Shown here piece by piece: positions 1-7,711 of a stretch of DNA of 61,016 bases. The translations under genes and the position numbers were made by a program. Below the pieces are notes generated by a model. It was given only the letters and a program-made list of their open reading frames with translations. It did not search any database and had not been told where the DNA came from. The stretch's first letter is position 1. The number at the start of each line of letters is the position of its first letter. Source of the DNA: DASWHR01 sp036398095 (GTDB lineage: Bacteria > Actinomycetota > AC-67); contig DASWHR010000055.1 in NCBI GenBank assembly GCA_036398095.1, positions 1-61,016 of the forward strand, written 5' to 3'.

Positions 1-281
1 TCCAGGATCCAGCCGCGGCTGCGGACGTTGCGCACGAAGTTGCGTCCCAGACTCTGACGGATCGTCGTCAGCAGCACGTCGACAGAACGCGCATGACGCA
101 ATCCCAGAGCCCCGGCGATCTCGTCCCGCGCGAGCACCCGCTCGCGGTTCGCGATCAGCAACGCCAGCAACTCGACCTGCGTCGAGGTCAGCGACAGCTC
201 TTCGTCGGCGAAGTGCACACGGTAAGCCGCAGGCTCCACGACCAACGATCCCGCCCGCAATATCGCCGGATCCAATCGCAT
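1..281 (-). CDS. Winged-helix (OmpR-type) DNA-binding protein, partial
   Basis: The 93 visible codons form an OmpR/PhoB-type effector domain: a beta platform, a recognition region starting LTSTQVELLALL, then a wing with VDVLLTTIRQSLG and VRNVRSRGW. The reading frame starts at an ATG preceded by a purine-rich GGGGGAGAGGGGA, so no receiver domain precedes the DNA-binding domain. The 3' end is cut off by the window edge. It lies 41 bases downstream of the tandem-ACT gene on the same strand and may be the last visible member of an amt operon. Role inferred: a transcription factor without phosphoacceptor domain; target unknown. Confidence 0.75.
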   Translation of the reverse strand, partial: MRLDPAILRAGSLVVEPAAYRVHFADEELSLTSTQVELLALLIANRERVLARDEIAGALGLRHARSVDVLLTTIRQSLGRNFVRNVRSRGWIL

Positions 282-322
282 TCCCCTCTCCCCCGTTCCG
301 GTCGATCGGCCGCTACCGGCCG

Positions 323-955
323 CTATCGGCCGCGCGCCCGGCTCGCCGCGCGGATCAATGAAGGGCGCCGCCGCACCCGCCGGCCGGCAAACGCGGATCG
401 CAGGGCGCGCTCGTCCGCCGCGGTCAGGCTGCGGCCCGACGCTCCGGTGACTTCGAACGTGTCGATCGCTTCGCTCCCCGACGTGGCGATAGTGGCGCGA
501 TGGATCTCCAAACCGGCGCGCGAGATCGCGCCCGCCACGCGCGCCAGCAACCCGACGCGATCGGCGGCGCGCACGTCCAGGATCGAATGCGCGCCCGACG
601 GGTCGTGCGCGATCACGATCGTCGCGTCGACGGCCTCGACGGCCAGGCGGTCGTAGCCCGCGGCGAGCGACGCGTCGATGGTGCGCCGCACGCCGTCCCA
701 GTCGGTCCATTCCGCGGCCTGAACCCGGAACACGTCGATTACGATGCCGCCGGGGCCGGTGGCGATCCGCGCGGAACGCACCGCGACGCCGGCTCGCGCG
801 AACGAACCCGCGATCGCGGCGAGCGCGCCGCGCCGGTCACGAAGCGCAACGCGGACGGTCCAGCTCTCGTCGGCGCTGCGGTCGTCGCGATCGGCGACGA
901 GCCGGGTTTCGTAGAGGCCGATGTTCGGAGCCGATTCCAGGTTGGCGATGTCCAC
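323..955 (-). CDS. Tandem ACT-domain protein (GlnD C-terminus-like)
   Basis: A 210-residue protein built of two ACT domains (about residues 30-100 and 122-190) and a very basic tail. The second ACT has the segment DRVGLLARVAGAISRAGL followed by IHRATIAT and a DTFEV strand, which closely resembles the C-terminal ACT repeats of the PII uridylyltransferase GlnD. No nucleotidyltransferase or HD domain is present. The GTG start has GGAGG five bases upstream. It follows the ammonium transporter gene by 63 bases on the same strand, so a nitrogen-sensing role (glutamine or another amino acid as ligand) is a reasonable inference but is not shown by the sequence. Confidence 0.8.
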   Translation of the reverse strand: MDIANLESAPNIGLYETRLVADRDDRSADESWTVRVALRDRRGALAAIAGSFARAGVAVRSARIATGPGGIVIDVFRVQAAEWTDWDGVRRTIDASLAAGYDRLAVEAVDATIVIAHDPSGAHSILDVRAADRVGLLARVAGAISRAGLEIHRATIATSGSEAIDTFEVTGASGRSLTAADERALRSAFAGRRVRRRPSLIRAASRARGR

Positions 956-981
956 GGGATCCTCCGGGTCGGGGGGAAGAA

Positions 982-1010
982 GGCCGGGGCCGCGAATGGC
1001 GGCCCCGGCC
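982..1010 (-). terminator. Strong GC hairpin between amt and the ACT gene
   Basis: A perfect 10-bp inverted repeat (GGCCGGGGCC / GGCCCCGGCC) with a 9-base loop sits between the amt stop and the ACT gene start. There is no T-run after it on either strand, so it may be an attenuating or transcript-stabilising hairpin rather than a full intrinsic terminator. Confidence 0.5.
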
Positions 1011-1018
1011 CTGTTGCG

Positions 1019-2470
1019 CTAGCTCGATTCGGGGATCGGCGTCATCGCGGGGGCGGCGGCTTTCAGCCGCGTGGCTTCCCGCGCGGCCTCCAGCGCCTCG
1101 GGCGTGACGAGCGTCCCGCTTCCGAGGTGCTCCTCGGGATAGCCCCACATGCCGTGCTCGCCGATGTCGAGTCCTTCCATCTCTTCCTCGGGGCTCACGC
1201 GCAGTCCGACGGTGGCCTTGACCAGTCCGAAGACGATCGCCGATGCCGCGACCACGAACGCGAAGACCGTGACGACACCAAGCGCCTGCACACCGAGCTG
1301 CGCCATGCCTCCTCCGTAAACGAGTCCGGGCGAACCGACGCCGGCCGCCTCGACCAGGCGTGGCGATGCGAACACGCCGACCATGAGCGTGCCGAGCGCG
1401 CCGCAGACGCCGTGCACCGACACGGCGCCGACCGGGTCGTCGACCTTGATGCGGTCGAAGAGCATGATCGCCCCGACGACCACGACACCGGCAACCGCGC
1501 CGATGACCAGCGCCGCCCAGTTTTCGACGAACGCGCAGCCGGCGGTGATGCCGACCAGGCCGGCCAGCGCGCCATTGGCGGACAAGCCGACATCCGGTTT
1601 CTTGCCGATCATCCAGGACGCGGTCATCGCCATCAGCGCTCCGGCGGCTGCCGCCAGATTCGTCGTGACGGCGATGTCGGCGATCGAAAGCGTCGCCCCC
1701 ATCGTCGAGCCGGGATTGAACCCGAACCAGCCGAACCAGAGCAGGAACACGCCGAGCATTCCCAACGGCATGCTGTGACCGGGTATCGCCCGCGGCCGTC
1801 CGTCCTTGGTGAACTTGCCGAGCCGCGGCCCGACCATGATCGCACCGACCAGTGCGGCCCATCCGCCGACCGAGTGAACGACCGTGGATCCGGCGAAGTC
1901 GAGGAACTCGCGGCTCGCGAGCCAACCGCCGCCCCAGATCCAGTGTCCGGCGATCGGATAGATCAGGCCCGAGATCAGACCGCTGTAGAGCAGGTATGCC
2001 TTGAACTTGGTGCGCTCGGCCATCGCGCCCGACACGATCGTTGCGGCGGTCCCGGCGAAGACGACTTGGAAGAGCCATTTCGCCGACAGCGGCGGCGTCG
2101 CCCAGTCGAGCGAGGTGAACGCTCCCGGATCGGACGAGAACCATCCGGTCGTGCCGATGAGCGCGTTGCCGGTTCCGAACATCAGCGCGAACCCGACCGC
2201 CCAGAACGCGATCGAACTCATGCCGAAGTCCATGAGGTTCTTCATCACGATGTTGCCGGCGTTCTTCTTGCGCGTGAAACCGGCCTCCACCATCGCGAAC
2301 CCGCCCTGCATCAAGAACACCAAGAACGCCGCCATCAGCGTCCAAACGGTGTCCAGCAGGATCTTCTCTTCCGACGGCCCCTCCGCCGCCTGCGCCCACG
2401 CCGCGGTCGCCGTGATGACGACGAACAGCGTCGTCAGCGCCCCCAAGATGAGCAATCGTCGCTTGCGCAT
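1019..2470 (-). CDS. amt: Ammonium transporter Amt
   Basis: A 483-residue Amt/MEP/Rh family channel. It begins with a cleavable-looking signal segment (LLILGALTTLFVV, then AWAQA), followed by about eleven membrane segments. Family signatures are visible: DFGMSS, GFNPGS, and the twin pore histidines at about H199 (VVHSVGG) and H353 (VSVHGVCGALG). The chosen ATG has GGGAGG at proper distance; an ATG 12 codons upstream is open but lacks this. A PII gene (glnK), the usual partner, is not adjacent; a tandem-ACT protein follows instead. The gene is divergent from paaA. Confidence 0.95.
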   Translation of the reverse strand: MRKRRLLILGALTTLFVVITATAAWAQAAEGPSEEKILLDTVWTLMAAFLVFLMQGGFAMVEAGFTRKKNAGNIVMKNLMDFGMSSIAFWAVGFALMFGTGNALIGTTGWFSSDPGAFTSLDWATPPLSAKWLFQVVFAGTAATIVSGAMAERTKFKAYLLYSGLISGLIYPIAGHWIWGGGWLASREFLDFAGSTVVHSVGGWAALVGAIMVGPRLGKFTKDGRPRAIPGHSMPLGMLGVFLLWFGWFGFNPGSTMGATLSIADIAVTTNLAAAAGALMAMTASWMIGKKPDVGLSANGALAGLVGITAGCAFVENWAALVIGAVAGVVVVGAIMLFDRIKVDDPVGAVSVHGVCGALGTLMVGVFASPRLVEAAGVGSPGLVYGGGMAQLGVQALGVVTVFAFVVAASAIVFGLVKATVGLRVSPEEEMEGLDIGEHGMWGYPEEHLGSGTLVTPEALEAAREATRLKAAAPAMTPIPESS

Positions 2471-2537
2471 GGTCCCTCCCAGCAGTCGTCCCAACATGAC
2501 GAGCATCGTGGCAGAGATAGGTTTCGCCCCCGTATCG

Positions 2538-2549
2538 CTGTGGTCACAG
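2538..2549. repeat. Short inverted repeat in the amt/paaA divergent region
   Basis: CTGTG-GT-CACAG is a perfect 5-bp inverted repeat with a 2-base centre, located between the divergent amt and paaA genes. It could be an operator half-site pair, but it is short and no regulator can be named. The rest of this 194-base region shows no convincing -35/-10 pair that I can defend. Confidence 0.3.
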
Positions 2550-2664
2550 CCGCGTAAATCTCATGTAACAGCCATGTTTCGGAGGGGAGCTTTTTCCGGA
2601 ATCATTGCCGACCCGGAAGGCGCTACGATAGATGCGAGATCCCGATTATCCGAGGTGATTGCCC

Positions 2665-3585
2665 GTGACCTACGAGGAACGGACTGCCGAGTTCAAGGCT
2701 CGCATCGATGCGGGCGGCAAGGTCGAGGCGACCGATTGGATGCCCGACCAGTATCGCGAGGCATGCCTGAAGTTCATCGAGATGCATGCCAACAGCGAGA
2801 TCATGGGCGCGCTGCCCGAACGCGAATGGATCCCGCGGGCGCCGACCCTTCGCCGCAAGCTCTCGCTGACGGCGAAGGTCCAAGACGAGGTTGGCCACGC
2901 GCAGATCCTCTACCGGATCGCCGAGGACCTCGGCAAGAGCCGCGAGCAGATGTTCGACGACCTGGTCAACGGCCGCACCAAATTCCACAACGTCTTCCAC
3001 TATCCCACCACGTCCTGGGGCGACGTCGCGGTGATCGGCTGGCTGATCGACGGCGCGGCGCTCGTGACGCAGAAAGCATTGCTGGACTCGTCCTACGCAC
3101 CCTACGTGCGCGCGCTGCGGCGTATCTGCCCGGAAGAGTCGCTGCATCTTCGCCACGGCGAGGACATGGTGCTGGAGCTGTGCGGCGGCAACGCCGAGCA
3201 GCGCGCGATGTTCCAGGACGCGGTCAATCGCTGGTGGTCGCCGATCATGCACTTCTTCGGTCCGCCCTCGAAGGACGCCGGCAAAGACGTCCTGCTGTAT
3301 TGGGGCATCAAGGTCCGCACCAACGAAGACCTGCGGCAAGAGTTCTTCACCACCTACGTGCCCAAGCTTTGGGACCTTGGGATCAGCGTCCCCGACGACG
3401 AGCTCGCCTACGACGAGGCGGCCGGCGAATGGCGATGGGGCGATCCCGGATGGGACGAGTTCTGGGAAGTCGTCAAAGGCAACGGCCCGATGACCGGCAC
3501 GCGGCTCGCCTACCGCAAAGCGATGTGGGACTCGCACGCGTGGATGCGCGACGTGTTCGCCGGCATCGGCGGCGCGGCCGCGTAG
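2665..3585 (+). CDS. paaA: Phenylacetyl-CoA 1,2-epoxidase catalytic subunit PaaA
   Basis: A 306-residue di-iron oxygenase subunit that epoxidises the ring of phenylacetyl-CoA within the PaaABC(D)E complex. Ligand motifs of the ferritin-like fold are visible: D74-E75-x2-H78 (QDEVGHAQ) and E158-x2-H161 (EESLH). The C-terminal part has the family segments MTGTRLAYRKAMWD and SHAWM. The GTG start lies six bases after GAGGTGA; a TTG two codons upstream would abut that ribosome site and is less likely. It is the first gene of a tight paaABCD operon. Confidence 0.96.
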   Translation: MTYEERTAEFKARIDAGGKVEATDWMPDQYREACLKFIEMHANSEIMGALPEREWIPRAPTLRRKLSLTAKVQDEVGHAQILYRIAEDLGKSREQMFDDLVNGRTKFHNVFHYPTTSWGDVAVIGWLIDGAALVTQKALLDSSYAPYVRALRRICPEESLHLRHGEDMVLELCGGNAEQRAMFQDAVNRWWSPIMHFFGPPSKDAGKDVLLYWGIKVRTNEDLRQEFFTTYVPKLWDLGISVPDDELAYDEAAGEWRWGDPGWDEFWEVVKGNGPMTGTRLAYRKAMWDSHAWMRDVFAGIGGAAA

Positions 3586-3594
3586 GGGGGCGCC

Positions 3595-3918
3595 GTGGAC
3601 GTCTACGAGGTCTTCTCTCGCCGGCAGATCGACGATCCGCTCACCCACGTCGGCGCGGTCAAAGCCTCCGACGCCGAGATCGCGCTGATGCTGGCGCGCG
3701 AGGCGTTCTTCCGCCACGGCGAGGGCGTGGACTGCTGGGTAGTGCGCCGCGGTGACATGCATCGCGTCGCCGATCCCGCCACGCTCGGCGGCGTGACCGA
3801 CAAGTCCTACCGCCGGCAGGACGGCTATCCGGGTGTCGGCGCAAAGCTTCGCCGCGTCGCCGATCAGCTCAAAGACGTGCGCATCGACCGGCCGCGCCCG
3901 AAGGGGACCGCGTCGTGA
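3595..3918 (+). CDS. paaB: Phenylacetyl-CoA epoxidase subunit PaaB
   Basis: A 107-residue small subunit matching PaaB in length and sequence: N-terminal YEVFSR, then HVGAVKASDAEIALMLARE, and VVRRGDMH. PaaB stabilises the large epoxidase assembly and is non-catalytic in known systems. The GTG start follows nine bases after paaA, and the stop overlaps the paaC start, implying coupled translation. Confidence 0.95.
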   Translation: MDVYEVFSRRQIDDPLTHVGAVKASDAEIALMLAREAFFRHGEGVDCWVVRRGDMHRVADPATLGGVTDKSYRRQDGYPGVGAKLRRVADQLKDVRIDRPRPKGTAS

Positions 3919-4796
3919 GCGACGAGCGACTCAGCCTTCTGCTGGCGCTCGCCGACGACGAGCTGATCATCGGACATCGCATGAGCGAATGGACCGGATG
4001 GGTGCCCTACGTCGAAGAGGATCTTGCGTTTTCCTCGATCGCCCAAGACGAGATGGCGCACGCACGCGCGCTCTACGAGATTGCATCGCCGATGGCCGGG
4101 CGCGACGTGGATGCGCTGGCGCTCGGCCGCCGCCCGGAGGAGTATCGCAACGCCGTGATCTGCGAGCGGCCGAACCGCGATTACGCGTTTACGCTCGCCC
4201 GGCACTATCTGTACGACTCGGCCGATCACGTGCGGCTCGACTCGCTGCGCGACTCGACCTGGAAGGAACTCGCGAATCTGATCGAGATCATCGAGCTGGA
4301 GGAGCGGTATCACCGCGAGCACGCGCAGACCTGGTTCGAGCGGCTGGCGGCGGGACCGGTCGATGCCCGCTCGCGCATCGCGGCCGCATTCGCGGCGACG
4401 ATCGGCGAGGCGATGGCGATCTTCGAGCCCCTTCCCGACGAGGACGCGCTGCTCGCCGACGGGACGATGCCGCGCTCCAACGCGGACCTGCTCGGCGTGT
4501 GGCTGGAGCATCTGGGCCGGCGGCTCGAAGCCGCCGGGCTGGAGCGAGTCATGGAGTCCGGCAACGAGGAGCCGGTCGGCGAGATGGTGCCGACCTCGTC
4601 GGGCGCGATGGAAGCGGGCGACGACGCCGCACACACGTTGCGCGTTCCCGGCCTGCAGCGGCGCGACGGCCGGTGGATGCACGTCGGCGAGTTCGAAGGC
4701 GCCGGCGGCCGCTTCGGCCGCCACTCCCCCGACTTCGCGCCGCTCTGGGACGAGATGACCGGGCTGTATCGCGCGCATCCGGGGACGACGTGGTAG
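3915..4796 (+). CDS. paaC: Phenylacetyl-CoA epoxidase structural subunit PaaC
   Basis: A 293-residue ferritin-like paralogue of PaaA that forms the PaaA-PaaC heterodimer in known systems. Typical segments include LALADDELIIGHRMSEW, AQDEMAHARALYE and ELEERYHREHAQTW. The GTG start overlaps the paaB stop by four bases, and the stop lies inside the start of paaD. Confidence 0.95.
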   Translation: MSDERLSLLLALADDELIIGHRMSEWTGWVPYVEEDLAFSSIAQDEMAHARALYEIASPMAGRDVDALALGRRPEEYRNAVICERPNRDYAFTLARHYLYDSADHVRLDSLRDSTWKELANLIEIIELEERYHREHAQTWFERLAAGPVDARSRIAAAFAATIGEAMAIFEPLPDEDALLADGTMPRSNADLLGVWLEHLGRRLEAAGLERVMESGNEEPVGEMVPTSSGAMEAGDDAAHTLRVPGLQRRDGRWMHVGEFEGAGGRFGRHSPDFAPLWDEMTGLYRAHPGTTW

Positions 4797-5275
4797 CCGC
4801 GACGCTCGACGCGCGCGTCCGCGCGGCGCTCGACGAGGTCTACGACCCCGAGATCCCGGTCGTGCGCATCACCGATCTGGGCATCGTCGAGGACGTGCGC
4901 GCGACCGACGACGCGATCGAAGTCGATCTGCTGCCGACGTTCACCGGCTGCCCGGCGCTGGATGCGATCCGCGAAGACGTCGAACGCGCGCTCGCGCCGC
5001 TGGCCGGCGGCCGCGAGGTTCGCGTCCGCTTCCGCCGCGACATGGCCTGGACGTCGGATCGCATCAACGAACGCGCGCGCGAGGCGATGAAGGAGTACGG
5101 GCTGGCGCCGCCCGGCGAACGCCGCGGCCTGACGCTGGTGCAGATCAAAGTCGCGTGCCCCTACTGCGGCTCGCTCGACACCGGCCACGACTCGACCTTC
5201 GGGCCGACGCTGTGCCGCGACATCCGCTACTGCAACGCCTGCCGCAACCCCTTCGAAGGCTTCAAACCGAAGTGA
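4790..5275 (+). CDS. paaD: Phenylacetate degradation protein PaaD (MIP18-like, metal-binding)
   Basis: A 161-residue protein starting at a GTG that overlaps the end of paaC by seven bases. The N-terminal half is a DUF59/MIP18-like domain (EVYDPEIPVV, TDLGIV, TFTGCPA), and the C-terminal half has four cysteines (CPYCGS, later C, and CNACRNPFEGFKP), as in PaaD. PaaD is thought to assist Fe-S or metal assembly of the epoxidase system. The expected next gene, paaE (the ferredoxin-type reductase), is absent: a convergent protease gene ends four bases later. Confidence 0.93.
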   Translation: MVAATLDARVRAALDEVYDPEIPVVRITDLGIVEDVRATDDAIEVDLLPTFTGCPALDAIREDVERALAPLAGGREVRVRFRRDMAWTSDRINERAREAMKEYGLAPPGERRGLTLVQIKVACPYCGSLDTGHDSTFGPTLCRDIRYCNACRNPFEGFKPK

Positions 5276-5278
5276 GCG

Positions 5279-6847
5279 CTACGCGAGCCACGTCGCGCTG
5301 ATCTCGCCGGCCGTTCCCGGCAGCACCGCCGCCGGCGCGCACGCAGGCACCGCGGGCGGGACGAGCACCCAGATCCGCAACTGGTTGGCGCCGTCGGGGA
5401 CCGTCAGTGTGTCCGCGCCACAGATCGGGCCGGAGGCGACGCCGGACTCGCCGAAGGCGTGGACGTGCAGGAACGCGTACCCGGCCGCGACCGGCAGGCC
5501 GTGCAGGTCGGCGATCTCGACCCGGACCTTCGACGCAGCATCGAAGACTCCCAGACATGCCCCGCCCAGGTTCGCGCTCTGCGGCGCTTGCGGGAGCGAG
5601 GCCACGAACGCGATCGGTCCGCAGGCAACCGGGCCGACCGGAATCGGCGGCGGCATGCCGCCGGGGACGAGATACGGCTCGGTGACGGTGTACGGGAGCA
5701 GTCCGGTGGCCGCGTCGCACCCTGCCGCGGCGACGGCCTTGCAGGCGTTCAGCCAGCCGGCTCCGCCCTTGCTCGCCGGCAGCGCGGACTTGGTCGCGGT
5801 CGCCTTCAAGAGCGTGCGCAAGGCGGACGCCGACATGCTCGGCGACTTCGACAGCACCAGGGCGGCGGCGCCCGAGACTTGCGGCGCAGCAACGGAGGTG
5901 CCCGCGATGACCGCGTAGCCGTTGATCGCCGGCGCGACGATATCTACGCCCGGAGCGGAGATCTCGATCGTCGATCCGGCGTTCGAGAACGTCGCGAGGC
6001 TTCCGTCGGTGTCGATGGCGCTGACCGCCATGCACGCGGCGTCGTAGGCGGGATATCCCACGCCGCCCGATGCGTTGCCGGCCGCGCAGATGGGCAGCGC
6101 ACCCTTGCCGGCGGCATACACCAGCGCGTCGTGGACGAACGCCGAGTAGCACGGCAGGTCGCAGCCGAGCGACAGGTTGATGATGTCGGCGCCCAGATCG
6201 GCAGCGGCCACGATCCCTTCGGCCACGTCTTCGAACGCGGCGCCGTCGACCCCGACGACCTCGACGTCGATGAGTGACACGTCGGCGACGCCGGCCGTGC
6301 CGATCGCGTTGTCCGCGGTCGCGGCGGCGACGCCGGCGACGCTGGTGCCGTGGCCGAGTTGATCCCCGGCGATGCATGAGTCGCATATGACCGCCCGAGC
6401 GGTGACGCGGCCGGCGAGATCGGGATGGGTGTCGTCGATGCCGGTGTCAACGACGGCGATCGTGATCGAGCGCGATCCGGTCGCGACAGACCAAGCCCGC
6501 TCGGTGTCCATCCCGGGCGGACCTTGATGCTCCCACTGAAGCGGATACAGGACGTCGTTGGGAGCGTCGAACGGAACCAGCCGTCCCGAGCGCTCGACCG
6601 ACCGGATACGGCGATCCGACCTCGCACGCGCCTCGAAGTCCGCCGGGTCGGTGGGGGCGACGACCGCGGCGCGAAGCGACGGGATAGTCTTGATCACCGC
6701 GGCCCCGAGCAGCCGGCTTCCGGCCTCCGGGACGCTTCCATGCAGGCCGACGATCATCCGGGCCGGTGCCGCGGCTGCCGTCCTGGCGGATGCGGGTAGC
6801 GTCGCCGCGAGCAACGCGGCAACGACGAACAGCGTTCGACGCGTCAT
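5279..6847 (-). CDS. Secreted subtilisin-like serine protease (S8)
   Basis: A 522-residue protein with an N-terminal signal peptide (FVVAALLAATLPASA), a propeptide-like stretch (residues about 30-90), and an S8 catalytic domain. The full triad is present: D134 (AVVDTGID), H166 (LGHGTSVAG) and S318 (GTSVAAPQVSG), with oxyanion N258 (AAGNAS). A 180-residue C-terminal extension has no recognised fold and ends without a membrane anchor, so the enzyme is probably secreted. The ATG start has AGGGGGG upstream. It is convergent with paaD. Confidence 0.93.
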   Translation of the reverse strand: MTRRTLFVVAALLAATLPASARTAAAAPARMIVGLHGSVPEAGSRLLGAAVIKTIPSLRAAVVAPTDPADFEARARSDRRIRSVERSGRLVPFDAPNDVLYPLQWEHQGPPGMDTERAWSVATGSRSITIAVVDTGIDDTHPDLAGRVTARAVICDSCIAGDQLGHGTSVAGVAAATADNAIGTAGVADVSLIDVEVVGVDGAAFEDVAEGIVAAADLGADIINLSLGCDLPCYSAFVHDALVYAAGKGALPICAAGNASGGVGYPAYDAACMAVSAIDTDGSLATFSNAGSTIEISAPGVDIVAPAINGYAVIAGTSVAAPQVSGAAALVLSKSPSMSASALRTLLKATATKSALPASKGGAGWLNACKAVAAAGCDAATGLLPYTVTEPYLVPGGMPPPIPVGPVACGPIAFVASLPQAPQSANLGGACLGVFDAASKVRVEIADLHGLPVAAGYAFLHVHAFGESGVASGPICGADTLTVPDGANQLRIWVLVPPAVPACAPAAVLPGTAGEISATWLA

Positions 6848-6908
6848 GGCATTCCCCCCTGGCTGGATCTTCGACGGGTCCGGTCGGGGATCCTGCCTGC
6901 AAGCGGAA

Positions 6909-6914
6909 TAAGAT
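6909..6914 (+). promoter_or_regulatory. TAAGAT -10 box, leaderless-type
   Basis: TAAGAT lies 7 bases before the ATG of the methyltransferase gene, so transcription would start at or next to the start codon. No convincing -35 and no ribosome site are visible. Confidence 0.5.
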
Positions 6915-6921
6915 TCCGTCG

Positions 6922-7647
6922 ATGACCTACGAGATGTACGGCTCGCTCGCCTCGTGGTTCCATCTGCTCACCCCGCCCAAGGACTATGTCGAGACTGCCG
7001 CATCGCACGTCGAACTGTTCGATCTGCTGTCGTCGCGGCCGGTCGGCACGGTGCTCGAGCTCGGATCGGGCGGCGGCAACAACGCCTCGCACCTCAAGCG
7101 GCGCTACGCGATGACGCTCACCGACCGATCGACCGAGATGCTCGCGACCTCTCGCGGCCTGAACCCGGAGTGCGAACACATCGAAGGGGACATGCGCACG
7201 CTCCGACTGGGGCGCACGTTCGACGCGGTCCTGATCGACGACGCGATCTCGTACATGACCACCGAAGAGGATCTTCTTGCAGCGATGACGACCGCGCGGG
7301 TGCACCTCGAGCCGGGCTGCGTCGCGGTCTTCGCGCCCGACGAGACCGCCGAGGAGTACGTCCCGGCGACCGAACACGGCGGCGAGGACGGCGACGACCG
7401 CGCGATGCGCTACTTCTCGTGGGACGACACTCCGGTGGGCACGACGGTGCGGACGGTCTATGTGTACGTCCTGCGCGACGCCTCCGGCGTGCGCGTCGAG
7501 CACGAGATCCACACCTTCGGCCTGTTCCCGCTCGCGACGTGGGACGGCCTGATCCGTCGCGCCGGCTTCGAGCCGCACCGCCGCTCGATCCAGCACTGGC
7601 AACACCCGCAGACCCGGCAATACATCTTCGCGGGCGTCGCGATCTGA
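6922..7647 (+). CDS. Class I SAM-dependent methyltransferase
   Basis: A 241-residue Rossmann methyltransferase. Motif I is VLELGSGGGNNASHL (about residues 44-58), followed by an acidic ribose-binding position (LTDRS) and motif II-like AVLIDDAISYM. The substrate cannot be named. The start was chosen at MTYEMYGSL because the conserved domain begins there and a TAAGAT box sits 7 bases upstream; the frame remains open further upstream without support. It is divergent from the subtilisin gene. Confidence 0.85.
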   Translation: MTYEMYGSLASWFHLLTPPKDYVETAASHVELFDLLSSRPVGTVLELGSGGGNNASHLKRRYAMTLTDRSTEMLATSRGLNPECEHIEGDMRTLRLGRTFDAVLIDDAISYMTTEEDLLAAMTTARVHLEPGCVAVFAPDETAEEYVPATEHGGEDGDDRAMRYFSWDDTPVGTTVRTVYVYVLRDASGVRVEHEIHTFGLFPLATWDGLIRRAGFEPHRRSIQHWQHPQTRQYIFAGVAI

Positions 7648-7655
7648 GCGCAGGC

Positions 7656-7682
7656 CGAAACGACCGCCGGGTGGCGGTTTCG
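7656..7682. terminator. Bulged hairpin between convergent genes
   Basis: CGAAA and TTTCG arms plus an inner CCGCC / GGCGG stem with a 4-base loop and a 3-base bulge sit between the convergent methyltransferase and HNH genes. It could terminate transcription from both sides. The bulge makes it uncertain. Confidence 0.4.
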
Positions 7683-7711
7683 TCGTATGCAGGTCGCATG
7701 CGGACCGAGGG

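Noticed and set aside
2471..2506. Upstream ATG giving Amt 12 extra residues
   Set aside because: It lacks a ribosome site and would precede the signal segment; the internal ATG has GGGAGG.
500..2557. A 685-codon plus-strand frame over amt
   Set aside because: Antisense shadow of the ammonium transporter, rich in Arg/Asp/Gln.
2565..2580. Possible GlnR box (GTAAC-6-GTTTC) upstream of amt
   Set aside because: Only part of the consensus matches and no second site is present; too weak to list as an operator.
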